A program made the position numbers and the translations under genes. From Polymorphobacter sp. (GTDB taxonomy: Bacteria; Pseudomonadota; Alphaproteobacteria; Sphingomonadales; Sphingomonadaceae), in the NCBI RefSeq assembly GCF_025362435.1, contig NZ_JANYGL010000086.1:1-44814 (forward strand): 44,814 bases of DNA, given 5' to 3'. The notes beneath the pieces were generated by a model. The model had not been told where the DNA came from. It made no database searches and saw only the letters and a list, made by a program, of their open reading frames with translations. Shown here in pieces: positions 17,013 through 25,177 of the stretch (position 1 is the first letter of the stretch; the number at the start of each line of letters is the position of its first letter).

Positions 17013-17899
17013 CGCGCCGACGCCTCGCGCGCGCCGAACAAGGCGCGCAGCGGGGCATCGACCGCCTCGTCGAGAAAATGGGTCGCGAAGGCGACGCCGC
17101 CCGCCGCGAGCCGCGCCGCGAGCGCCGCTCGTGCCGCGGCGAAGCGCGCGACGAAGTCGGCGCGCATCGCCGGGCCGTCGCCGAGGAGTTCGACGCCGGT
17201 CTCGGGGTCGACGAAGCGGTGGCCGCCGGCGAAGGGAAAGTCGCGCTCCTCGGTGGTGAGGAGCTGGACCGCGAGCACCTCGCGCCGCGCCGCCGCGAGC
17301 CGTTCGACCAGCGCGACGCAGGTGTCGTCGAACAGGTCGCTCAGGACGACGACGAGGTCGCGCGCGCCGATCCGCTCCCACAGCGGGGCGAGCTTGTCGG
17401 GTGCCGGGAAGCCGCCGCTCGCGGTCAGCGGCGACAGCTCGACGAGGAGCCGGTCGCGCTGGCGCAGGCCGTTCCCGGGGAGGGCGAGGCGGACGCCGTC
17501 GTCGCGCAGGACGATCCAGCCGAAGCGGTCGCCCTCGCGCAACGCGAGTTCGGCGAGGCAGGCGGCGAGCGCCTTCGCCGCGTCGAGGCGCGACCAGCCG
17601 GGGCGTGCGGCGTCGGATTGGGCCATCGAGGCGCTGGCGTCGATCACGATCCACAGCGCCAGCGGGCTCTCGCGCTCGGCCTCGCGGACGAAGAAGCGGT
17701 CGGAGCGGGCGTACAACTTCCAGTCGATCTGGCGGAGTTCGTCGCCGGGTTCGTAGGCGCGGTACTGGGCGAATTCGAGCCCCGACCCGCGGCTGCGGCT
17801 GGCGTGCGCGCCGATGCCGCTTTGCCCGGCGGCGCGCCGCGACGACAGGCGCAAGCCCCGCAACCGGCTGCGGACCTCGGGCGGGATCAGGTCGACCAC
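17009..17899 (-). CDS. DUF58 domain protein with VWA-like fold
   Basis: A 296-residue cytoplasmic protein. The DUF58 signature YEPGDELRQIDWKLYARSD is at 49-67, and the MIDAS motif DASAS (Asp87, Ser89, Ser91) is intact, so it should bind a divalent ion like VWA domains. DUF58 proteins are the usual partners of MoxR ATPases, linking the AAA ring to its substrate, by analogy with RavA-ViaA and CbbQ-CbbO. The start is ATG 17899, six bases after the MoxR stop, and the stop overlaps the BatA start by 4 nt. Translational coupling suggests a fixed ratio among the products. Confidence 0.9.
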   Translation of the reverse strand: MVDLIPPEVRSRLRGLRLSSRRAAGQSGIGAHASRSRGSGLEFAQYRAYEPGDELRQIDWKLYARSDRFFVREAERESPLALWIVIDASASMAQSDAARPGWSRLDAAKALAACLAELALREGDRFGWIVLRDDGVRLALPGNGLRQRDRLLVELSPLTASGGFPAPDKLAPLWERIGARDLVVVLSDLFDDTCVALVERLAAARREVLAVQLLTTEERDFPFAGGHRFVDPETGVELLGDGPAMRADFVARFAAARAALAARLAAGGVAFATHFLDEAVDAPLRALFGAREASAR

Positions 17900-17905
17900 G
17901 TCACG

Positions 17906-18895
17906 TCACGCTGGAAATGCGACGCCGCGCAGGACCTCGGCAATGACGTCGTCGGCGCTGCGCCCGTCGGCCTCGGCGGCGAACGACAGCAACAGGCGGT
18001 GGCGCATTACCGGCGCGGCGAGCGCGACGACGTCGTCGCGCGTCGCCGCGAGCCGCCCGCGCATCAGCGCCCGCGCCTTCGCCGCGAGGATCAGCGATTG
18101 CCCGGCGCGCGGTCCCGCGCCCCAGCGGACGTACTTGCGGACTTCGCTGAGCGCGGACTCCCCCGGCCGCGTGGCGCGGACGATGCGGGTTACCCACAGC
18201 AGCAGGTCGGGCCCGACGTGGACGTCGCGGACCAGCGCCTGGAGCTCGACGACGGCGGCGGCGTCCATCACCCGCGGCACCTTCGCGCCCACCCCGCCGG
18301 TCGTCGCGACGAGGATGTCGCGCTCCTCGGCCTCGCTCGGGTAATCGACGCGGATGTTGAGCAGGAAGCGGTCGAGCTGCGCCTCGGGGAGGGGGTAGGT
18401 GCCCGCCTGCTCGATCGGGTTCTGCGTCGCGAGGACGAAGAACGGGTCGGGCAAAACGTGGGTCACCCCGGCGTAGCTGACGGTCTTTTCCTGCATCGCC
18501 TCGAGCAGCGCCGCCTGCGTCTTCGGCGGGGTCCGGTTGAGCTCGTCGGCGAGGAGCAGGTTGGTGAAGATCGGCCCCGGCTGGAAGCGGAAGCTGCGGT
18601 GCCCGGTGCCGTGGTCCTCCTCGAGCAGTTCGGTGCCGAGGATATCGCTCGGCATCAGGTCGGGGGTGAACTGGACGCGGTGGAACTGGAGCTCGAGCGC
18701 CGCGCCGAGCGAGCGGACGAGGAGGGTCTTGCCGAGCCCTGGGACGCCTTCGAGCAGGCAATGCCCGCCCGCGAGGAGCCCGATCAGCAACTGTTCGACG
18801 ACGTCGTCCTGCCCGACGATCGCGGTCGCGATCGCCCGGCGCAGGTCGCCGAGCCGCGCCAGCCGCGCTTCGACGTCGGCTTCGGAAATCGTCAT
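17906..18895 (-). CDS. MoxR family AAA+ ATPase
   Basis: Hexameric AAA+ ATPase of the MoxR branch, 329 residues. Walker A is GVPGLGKT (50-57), Walker B LLLADELNR (113-121), sensor 1 LATQNPIEQAGTYPLPEAQLD, and the pre-sensor-1 insert region PDLMPSDILGTEL is normal. MoxR proteins remodel or activate partner complexes (cofactor insertion, metal loading) together with VWA-type adaptors, here the adjacent DUF58 protein. It starts at ATG 18895, 22 nt after the DUF4159 gene. All nucleotide-binding residues are present. Confidence 0.95.
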   Translation of the reverse strand: MTISEADVEARLARLGDLRRAIATAIVGQDDVVEQLLIGLLAGGHCLLEGVPGLGKTLLVRSLGAALELQFHRVQFTPDLMPSDILGTELLEEDHGTGHRSFRFQPGPIFTNLLLADELNRTPPKTQAALLEAMQEKTVSYAGVTHVLPDPFFVLATQNPIEQAGTYPLPEAQLDRFLLNIRVDYPSEAEERDILVATTGGVGAKVPRVMDAAAVVELQALVRDVHVGPDLLLWVTRIVRATRPGESALSEVRKYVRWGAGPRAGQSLILAAKARALMRGRLAATRDDVVALAAPVMRHRLLLSFAAEADGRSADDVIAEVLRGVAFPA

Positions 18896-18917
18896 TGCGG
18901 CTCCGCGGAATATTGGA

Positions 18918-19634
18918 TCACGAGGTGAGGGCGTACATCACGATGTTGACCCCGAATTTGGTGTTGTCCTCGGCGAGGAAACGCTTGTTGTGCCAGTCAT
19001 AGTCCCACTCGCAGCCGTAATCCTTGTTGCTGTAGAGCAGGCCGAGGCGGCCATCGATCGTGATCCCGCGCAGGTAATCGTGGATCAGGTCGTCGCCCCA
19101 GCCATTGAGCTCGAAGGCAGTGTTGGGCGGGCCGTCGACCTTGAAGAAGCTGCGGAAGACCGGGTGGTCGGGCTTCAACCGCTTCAATGCGGCGGGGCCG
19201 AAGATCGCCGCCATCTGCCGCTCGAACGACTTGGCGAACAGGCCGTCGATGTCGTGGTTGCAGTCGTCGACGAGGACGAAGCCGCCGTTCCGCACATAAC
19301 GTTCGAAGTTGCGCCGCTCGGCGGGGTTGAACTCGACCAGCTTGTGCCCGGTCATGTAGCAGAACGGCGCGGTCAGCATCGTCGGGTCGGCGAGCGCAAC
19401 GATGCGCTCCTTCGGGTCGACGCGCAGGCTGGTGTAGTCGATCAGCGAGGTGATCAGGTTCGACGGCATCCGCTGGTCGAGATCCCAGTCACCCGACTCG
19501 TACTTGAGCCGGGTGAACCAGAAGTCGTAGCCGCGCGCGACCGCTCCCGCCGCGCGCAGCGGAGCCTCGAGCAGCGCCCCGGCGAGACCGCCGGCAGCCA
19601 AGCGCAAAAAGTCCCCCCGGGTCAGACCCGGCAT
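18918..19634 (-). CDS. Exported DUF4159 domain protein
   Basis: A 238-residue protein from ATG 19634. The N-terminus MPGLTRGDFLRLAAGGLAG looks like a Tat signal, but the second Arg of the pair is Gly (Thr-Arg-Gly-Asp-Phe-Leu). The body is a DUF4159 domain, related to class I GATase folds: FWFTRLKYESGDWD, ADPTMLTAPFCYMTGH, NGGFVLVDDCNHD, and a conserved C-terminal GLLYSNKDYGCEWDYDW. DUF4159 proteins travel with TldD/TldE and MoxR sets; the biochemical role is unknown. The gene starts 5 nt after the TldE stop. A longer in-frame extension reaching 20105 overlaps TldE and is not real. Confidence 0.85.
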   Translation of the reverse strand: MPGLTRGDFLRLAAGGLAGALLEAPLRAAGAVARGYDFWFTRLKYESGDWDLDQRMPSNLITSLIDYTSLRVDPKERIVALADPTMLTAPFCYMTGHKLVEFNPAERRNFERYVRNGGFVLVDDCNHDIDGLFAKSFERQMAAIFGPAALKRLKPDHPVFRSFFKVDGPPNTAFELNGWGDDLIHDYLRGITIDGRLGLLYSNKDYGCEWDYDWHNKRFLAEDNTKFGVNIVMYALTS

Positions 19635-19639
19635 TCGGC

Positions 19640-20974
19640 TCAGACCGCGTCCGACAGCGAGGTGAAGGTGAAGTCGCGCAGCTTCATCGGCGGCAGGACC
19701 ATGATCAGGTCGGACTCGTCGCCCTTGACGCGGACCGGCCTGCCCAGCTCCTCGATGTTGTTGAGCATGATCACCGGGGATTCGTTGAAGCGGAAGTTCT
19801 TGAGCGGATACTTGATCTGCCCGTTCTCGATGTAGAACGTCCCGTCGCGGGTCAGCCCGGTGAGCAGCACGGTCTGCGGATCGACCATGCGGATGTACCA
19901 GGTGCGGGTGACGAGGATGCCCTTGGCGGTGGTCTTGATCAGCTCGGCGGTCGTCTTGGTGCCGCCCGCCATGATGATGTTGCCGGGCTCGCCGGTCGCG
20001 CGCTTGCCCTGCTTCTGTGCCCAGTAGCGCGTGTATTGCAGGTTGGCGACCTTGCCGTCGGTCACGATCGGCGTTCGTTCGCGCGGCAGGCCGTCGTCGT
20101 CCCATGGCATGACGAGCGCGTCGGGATGCCCGGGGTCGGCGGTGAAATTGACGCGCGGGTCGAAGATCTGTTCGCCAAGCTTGTTGCCGCCGCCCTTCTT
20201 CGACAGGAAGCTGCGCCCTTCGTCGGACTCGCGCGCCCGGAAGTCGTTGAACATGAATCCGAGCAGCCCCGCCGCGGCGACAGGCTCAAGGATGACGGTG
20301 TACTTGCCCGGCTCGATCGCCCTGGCTTGGGCCGACGCGCTCGCCTTGCGCATCGCGACGCGGATGTCGGCGCTGGCATCGAACGCCTTGGCGTCCTGCA
20401 GGTTGTGCCCGACCCAGCCCGAGCCGCGACCACCGTCGGTCCGGACGGTGCAGGTGTAATCGATGTTGGTCGCCTGCTGGTAGCCGAAATTGCCCTTGCT
20501 GTTGGCGAAGGCGACGAAGCTCTGGCCGTCCTGGAGGAAGCCCGCGGCAACAAGCTTTTCGGCCTTGCACGGCTGGATCGAGTCCGCCGCGACCTGCGCG
20601 CGATATTCGGGGGTGATCGCCGCCGTCGCCGGGCTGAACGTCGCGGTTGGCTTGTACGCCTGCTTGGCGGCCGCGGGGATGAACTCGGGGTTTTCGGGGG
20701 CGAGCTTGGCGAGGTCCTCGGCGCGGCGGACGACACGCTCGAGCGCGGCGTCGTCGAATTCGTTGATCGTGGCGATGCCGACACGCTTGCCGAACGCGAC
20801 CTCGACTGACAGGTCGACGTTGCTGACGATCCCGCTCGTCGAGACGTTGTTGAGCGCGAAGCGGACGTTGCCGTCGATCGAGCCCTTGAGCTGGGCGGTG
20901 CACTGGTCGGCCTTCGACAGCGCGATGACCTTGTCGAGAATCGCCTTGGCCTGCGCCTCGGTGAAGATACTCAT
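19640..20974 (-). CDS. TldE/PmbA-like protein (TldD partner, non-catalytic subunit)
   Basis: A 444-residue member of the TldD/PmbA (peptidase U62) family. It lacks the HExxxH zinc motif, so it corresponds to TldE, which forms the heterodimer with TldD. The N-terminal domain (about 1-180) and the C-terminal half (VILEPVAAAGLLGFMFNDF, SFLSKKGGGNKLGEQIFDP, MAGGTKTTAELIKTTAKGILV) follow the family plan, ending in PPMKLRDFTFTSL. In E. coli TldD/TldE trims unfolded peptides, such as pro-microcin B17 and CcdA. No signal peptide is visible (MSIFTEAQAKAILDKV), although the neighbouring TldD has one. It lies 25 nt after tldD. Confidence 0.92.
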   Translation of the reverse strand: MSIFTEAQAKAILDKVIALSKADQCTAQLKGSIDGNVRFALNNVSTSGIVSNVDLSVEVAFGKRVGIATINEFDDAALERVVRRAEDLAKLAPENPEFIPAAAKQAYKPTATFSPATAAITPEYRAQVAADSIQPCKAEKLVAAGFLQDGQSFVAFANSKGNFGYQQATNIDYTCTVRTDGGRGSGWVGHNLQDAKAFDASADIRVAMRKASASAQARAIEPGKYTVILEPVAAAGLLGFMFNDFRARESDEGRSFLSKKGGGNKLGEQIFDPRVNFTADPGHPDALVMPWDDDGLPRERTPIVTDGKVANLQYTRYWAQKQGKRATGEPGNIIMAGGTKTTAELIKTTAKGILVTRTWYIRMVDPQTVLLTGLTRDGTFYIENGQIKYPLKNFRFNESPVIMLNNIEELGRPVRVKGDESDLIMVLPPMKLRDFTFTSLSDAV

Positions 20975-20999
20975 CTGAATATGTCTCCTGGAGCGCGGA

Positions 21000-22637
21000 T
21001 CAACCGAGCGAGCGGGCGGTGCTGATGACGTTGATGCCGTTGAAGCGCGCGGTCGACGAACCGTGGCTGACCGCCGAGACCTGCGCCGGCTGGCCCTTGC
21101 CGTCGAAGAACGACCCGCCGAGGCGGTAGTCGCTCTCGTCGCAGACGCCGACGCAGGCGTTCCAGAACTCGGGCGTGCGGATTTGGTAGGCGACGTCCTC
21201 GATCATCCCACCGACCTTGCCGTTCTTGATCTCATAGAACAGCTGTCCGCCGAACTGGGCGTTGTAGCGCTGCTGGTCGATCGAGAACGAGCCGTCGCCG
21301 ACGATGTAGATGCCGTTCTCGACATCCTTGATCATGTCGGGGACGCTGAGCTTGGCCTTGCCGGGCAGGAGCGAGACGTTCGCCATCCGCTGGAACTGCA
21401 CGCTCGACCATGAATCGGCGTAGCAGCAGCCGTCCGACGCTTTCTTGCCGATGATGTGCGCCTGGTCGCGGATCACCTGATAATCGACCAGCACGCCGTC
21501 CTTGATCAGGTCCCAGCGCTTGGTCTTGACGCCCTCGTCGTCGTAGCCGACCGCGCCGAGGCTGCCCGGCTGGATCTTGTCGGCGACGATGGTGACGTGG
21601 TCGCTGCCGTACTTGAAGTGGTTGGCGCGCTTGTCGAGCGTGGCGAAGCTCGTCCCGGCGTAGTTGGCTTCATAGCCGAGAACGCGGTCGAGTTCGGTCG
21701 GGTGGCCGACCGACTCGTGGATCGTCAGCCAGGTATGCGACGGATCGAGGACGAGGTCGTACTTGCCCGGCTTGACCGACGGCGCCTTGATCTTTGCGCG
21801 CGCCTGCTTCGACGCGGCGATCGCGTCGGCCTTCATATCGTACGACTTGCCATAGACGACGACGCCGTTGGGCAGGACGGTCTGGTCGGCCTTGTTGCCG
21901 TCGAGATATTCGTAGCCAAGGCCCATCGGCGCCGACAGTTCGGACCGGGTGCGGAACTTGCCGGTCGCCTTGTCGACCGCGGTGACGCGCATCAGCGGCC
22001 AGATGCGGTGGACGTCCTGGTCGATGTACGAGCCGTCGGTCGAGGCGAAATACTTCTGCTCGTTGACCGAGAACAGGATCGACTGGATGAAGTCGGCACC
22101 GTTCGCCAGCGCCGCGGCATTGACGTCGAGCAGGAGCGCCGCCTTGTCCTTGACCGGGACCGACATCGCGCTGGTCCGGATCGGCGCGCGCCACGACACT
22201 TCGCCGACGCCTGGCGTCGGGGCGAGTTGGACCGGGGCGGTCTGGTTGCGCGCATTGGCCTTGGCGATCGCCGCCGCCTGTCGCGCGGCGGTGGCGACGC
22301 CGTCGGTGGTCATGTCGTTGGTCGCAGCGAAGCCCCATGCCCCGCCGGCGATGACGCGGATGCCGACGCCGATCGATTCGGTGTTGACGACGTTCTCGAC
22401 GTGGGCGTCGCGGGTGATGACGAACTGGCGGAGGTAGCGGCCGACGCGGACGTCGCAATAGCTCGCCCCCGCGGCGGTTGCCGCGGCGAGCGCGGCGTCG
22501 GCGAGCGTCTTCTTGACGGTGATGGCGATCGCGCCGTCCACCAGCGCTTCGGCGGCGATGAGCTTGCCGAACGTCGAGGGGAGCACGAAACCGCCGACCC
22601 CGAAGCCGGATGCGGTGAGGAAGTCACGTCTCAGCAA
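21000..22637 (-). CDS. TldD-like metalloprotease with Tat signal peptide
   Basis: Zinc protease subunit of the TldD family, 545 residues from the preferred TTG start at 22637, which has GGAGAG just upstream; GTG 22676 would add 13 residues. The mature part carries HESVGH at 307-312 (genome 21702-21719), the family's HExxxH motif, and the late Cys region FWNACVGVCDESDYRLGGS, which likely supplies the third zinc ligand. The N-terminus LRRDFLTASGFGVGGFVLP is a good twin-arginine signal (Arg-Arg-x-Phe-Leu), so the protease is predicted to be exported folded. E. coli TldD is cytoplasmic and lacks this. It heads the eight-gene operon, and the substrate is unknown. Confidence 0.9.
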   Translation of the reverse strand: MLRRDFLTASGFGVGGFVLPSTFGKLIAAEALVDGAIAITVKKTLADAALAAATAAGASYCDVRVGRYLRQFVITRDAHVENVVNTESIGVGIRVIAGGAWGFAATNDMTTDGVATAARQAAAIAKANARNQTAPVQLAPTPGVGEVSWRAPIRTSAMSVPVKDKAALLLDVNAAALANGADFIQSILFSVNEQKYFASTDGSYIDQDVHRIWPLMRVTAVDKATGKFRTRSELSAPMGLGYEYLDGNKADQTVLPNGVVVYGKSYDMKADAIAASKQARAKIKAPSVKPGKYDLVLDPSHTWLTIHESVGHPTELDRVLGYEANYAGTSFATLDKRANHFKYGSDHVTIVADKIQPGSLGAVGYDDEGVKTKRWDLIKDGVLVDYQVIRDQAHIIGKKASDGCCYADSWSSVQFQRMANVSLLPGKAKLSVPDMIKDVENGIYIVGDGSFSIDQQRYNAQFGGQLFYEIKNGKVGGMIEDVAYQIRTPEFWNACVGVCDESDYRLGGSFFDGKGQPAQVSAVSHGSSTARFNGINVISTARSLG

Positions 22638-22685
22638 GGTCTCTCTCCGCGCAAAGGATCGCGTGCGACCATGCACGACAGGTAG

Positions 22686-22714
22686 TTGTTACGAAAGGAA
22701 GAAAGGCTCGACAA
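22686..22714 (-). promoter_or_regulatory. Candidate promoter of the tldD-led operon
   Basis: On the minus strand TTGTCG (22709-22714) and TAACAA (22686-22691) are separated by 17 nt and lie about 50 nt before the proposed TTG start. The match to a sigma-70 consensus is only 4/6 and 3/6, so this is a weak candidate picked on spacing and position. Confidence 0.25.
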
Positions 22715-22750
22715 GCGCAGATGACGCTCCCGTAACGAAAATGGGCGAGG

Positions 22751-23605
22751 TCACTCGGGTTTGCGGAACCTGAGGATGAAGCGGGGCGGCGCGGCCGGCT
22801 CGTCCGTCGCCGCGGACCCACCGTCGTCGCCGCGCAGGCGCCCGGCGTTGTCGAGGATGAACCCGGCGCGTGAAAAGTCGGCTCTCACCTTCGACGCCGC
22901 GCTTCCGGTCGCGGCGTCGGCGCGGGGGTCGTCGGACGGCGCGGGATCGCCGACGACGCCGACGATGCCTCCGGGCCTGACGGCGGAGAACAGCTTCTGG
23001 ATAAAGGCCGCGATGTCGGCGGCACGGGCGTCGGGTGCGGTCGCCGATGACAGCCGGTCGAACGCGAGGTCGAGCAGGACGAAATCGAGGCTGCCCGGTG
23101 CCAGCCGAAGCGCGGCGGGCGCGACGGCGAGGGGAGTCAGGCCCGGCGCGAGGCTGATTTCGTTGCTCACCGCCGCGCGCGCGGCCGGGTCCTGCAGCGC
23201 GGCGGCGGGCAGCAGCTCGGTGACCCGGCCGTTGCCGATCGCGGCGCCGATGATCGCGCCGAAATAGCCGGGGTCGCGCTCGACGACAAAGGCGCGCACG
23301 CGGTTCGACAGGCCGAGGAACGTCAACACCTCGGCCGGATGGCGCGCCTCGTCGAGGCTGCGCTCGGCGGGCGAGCGGCGCCTGGTCTCCAGCGCTCCGG
23401 CAATATCCGCCGGTGCGCCGAGTAGTCCTGCGTTCGGCGACGGCCGTTGCGGACGGGGTCCGCCCAGCGGTATCGACACCATCTGGGCGGCAAGCGTCGA
23501 TCCGACGACCAGCGCGATGCCGGTGGCGGCATACCGCGCGCAACGGAGCCAGGCTCCCGGCGATCCGACGAACTTGCGGCTGATAAGCTGTTGCACAGGA
23601 AACAC
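22751..23605 (-). CDS. Degenerate class I methyltransferase-like protein (COG4798 type)
   Basis: About 284 residues if started at GTG 23605; the start is uncertain because no good ribosome binding site is seen. A hydrophobic segment at about 25-43 (YAATGIALVVGSTLAAQ) is a signal or membrane anchor. The region RSLDEARHPAEVLTFLGL matches the entry to the predicted methyltransferases that normally read KPAEVLAFLG...DIGAGGGYYT. Here the Gly-rich SAM-binding loop is replaced by AFVVERDPGYFGAIIG, so SAM binding is doubtful. Later strands (FVLLDLAF, VRPGGIVGVVGD, FILRFRKPE) keep the fold. It is probably a non-catalytic relative. It lies 134 nt after the efflux lipoprotein gene and may be transcribed with the pump. 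Confidence 0.65.
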   Translation of the reverse strand: MFPVQQLISRKFVGSPGAWLRCARYAATGIALVVGSTLAAQMVSIPLGGPRPQRPSPNAGLLGAPADIAGALETRRRSPAERSLDEARHPAEVLTFLGLSNRVRAFVVERDPGYFGAIIGAAIGNGRVTELLPAAALQDPAARAAVSNEISLAPGLTPLAVAPAALRLAPGSLDFVLLDLAFDRLSSATAPDARAADIAAFIQKLFSAVRPGGIVGVVGDPAPSDDPRADAATGSAASKVRADFSRAGFILDNAGRLRGDDGGSAATDEPAAPPRFILRFRKPE

Positions 23606-23739
23606 TTTGCTGTTGCTTGAGCATCGCCGGGCGGCTGGGCTAGCCCCCGCCTGATTCGCGCTCGGGCTGTCGCAATAGAGTGCTTCGTGCCGACGGTCCA
23701 CGCAACGCTTCCACGACCGCCGTCGCCGCTCGCCAAACC

Positions 23740-25167
23740 TCACAGTGCCGAGATTTCCGTCTTCTGCTTGTCCTGCCAGCCGCCGCCGAGGGCTCGGAAC
23801 AGGTCGACCTGCGCGGTGACGACGCGGGCGTCGGACGCGGCCAGCGCCGCCTCGGTGTCAGAGTAGCTGCGCTCGGCGTCGATCAGGCTGAGCGAGTCGA
23901 CGCGGCCTTCGCGAAGCTGGGCGCGGACGATGCGGACCGCGGTCGCGGCCTCGGTTTGTGCATCGGCGAGCGCCTGCCGCCGGTCGAGCTCGTGGCTGAA
24001 CGCCGACAGCGCGGTCTCGGTCTCCTGCAACGCCTGGAGCACGGTCTTGTCGAAGGTCGCCAGCGCCGCGGCGGTGTCGGCGCGGGCACCGGCGATGCGG
24101 GCGCGGGCGGGCTCCTGGTTGAGGAAGTTCCACGACAGCAGCCCGCCGGTGAAGAAGCGGAAGGCGCTCCCGGTCAGCGCGTTGCCGAGCCCGGTGCTGG
24201 TCGATCCGGCCGAGCCGCCGAGCGAGATCGTCGGGTAGAGATCGGCGGTGGCGACGCCGATGCGTGCGGTCTGGGCGGCGAGGCGGCGCTCGGCGGCGCG
24301 GACGTCGGGGCGGCGCGCGAGCAGGGCGCGGCCGTCGCCGACCGGCAGCGGACGGTCGAGGTGGAGGACGGCGGCGCTGGTCCCGATCGCGGCGGGCAAG
24401 TCGCGCGGCGTCCGCCCGGTCAGCGTCGCAAGGCTGAACATCGCCGCCTCGCGCTCGGCTTCGAGCGGCGGCACGGTGGCGCGGACCTGGTCGCGCAGCG
24501 TTGCGGAGCGCGAAGTATCGAGGCGGGTGGCGCGCCCGGCCTCGTAGCGCTTGGCGGTGAGCTGGACGCTCTGGTCGACGAGCTCGACGATGCGCTTGGC
24601 GACGCGGATGCGCTCGGCGAGCGAGCCGAGGTCGGCATAAGCGCGCGCGGTCTCGGCGACGATGGCGACACGGACGGCATCGCGGTCGGCGTCGGCGGCA
24701 GCGACATCGCCGCGGGCCGCCTCGACGCCGCGCGAGATGCGCCCGAACAGGTCGACCTCGTAGGCGACGGTGAAGCCGCCATCGACGGTGCTGCCGCTGC
24801 GGCTGGATCCCGGCAGGGTCTGGCTCGCGGGCAGGCGCTGGTAGCCGCCCTGAACACCAAGGCTGGCGTTCGGGAAGCGGTCGCTACGGACCGCGCGCAG
24901 GGCCGAACGCGCCTTGTCGAGGTTGGCGGTGGCTACGGCGATGTCCTTGTTCGCCCGCAGCGCGTCGGCGACGAGGCCGTCGAGGACCGGGTCCTGGTAC
25001 AGCCGCCACCAGTCGCCGTCGGGCTGGTCGGTGCTCGACACCGCCGCCGTCGTGCTGCCGATGAACGGCGGCGCGGCACTCGAGATCGCCTCGGGGTGGA
25101 CGTAGTTGGGGCCGACCTTGCACGCGGCGAGCGCGAGCAGGAGGGTGAGGCTGAGTGCACGATGCAT
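23740..25167 (-). CDS. RND efflux outer-membrane lipoprotein (NodT/OprM family)
   Basis: Outer-membrane channel of a tripartite efflux pump, 475 residues. The start ATG 25167 has AGGA 8 nt upstream; ATG 25173 is too close to it. A lipoprotein signal ends in LAAC (Cys16) followed by KVGPNYVHP, the standard NodT-family entry. Two repeated coiled-coil halves are visible (DKARSALRAVRSDRFPNASL, ARIGVATADLYPTISLGGSAG), as expected for a trimeric TolC-like barrel and tunnel. It is the last pump gene, 10 nt after the RND transporter stop, so the complete tripartite set is encoded here. Confidence 0.95.
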   Translation of the reverse strand: MHRALSLTLLLALAACKVGPNYVHPEAISSAAPPFIGSTTAAVSSTDQPDGDWWRLYQDPVLDGLVADALRANKDIAVATANLDKARSALRAVRSDRFPNASLGVQGGYQRLPASQTLPGSSRSGSTVDGGFTVAYEVDLFGRISRGVEAARGDVAAADADRDAVRVAIVAETARAYADLGSLAERIRVAKRIVELVDQSVQLTAKRYEAGRATRLDTSRSATLRDQVRATVPPLEAEREAAMFSLATLTGRTPRDLPAAIGTSAAVLHLDRPLPVGDGRALLARRPDVRAAERRLAAQTARIGVATADLYPTISLGGSAGSTSTGLGNALTGSAFRFFTGGLLSWNFLNQEPARARIAGARADTAAALATFDKTVLQALQETETALSAFSHELDRRQALADAQTEAATAVRIVRAQLREGRVDSLSLIDAERSYSDTEAALAASDARVVTAQVDLFRALGGGWQDKQKTEISAL

Positions 25168-25177
25168 CGTCATGGTC

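Noticed and set aside
17013-17654. N-terminal extension of the BatA frame into DUF58
   Set aside because: Out-of-frame shadow of DUF58; ATG 17012 overlaps the DUF58 stop and begins the BatA transmembrane helix.
17078-18928. 616-codon plus-strand frame opposite DUF58 and MoxR
   Set aside because: Crosses two well-recognised genes and encodes no recognisable domain.
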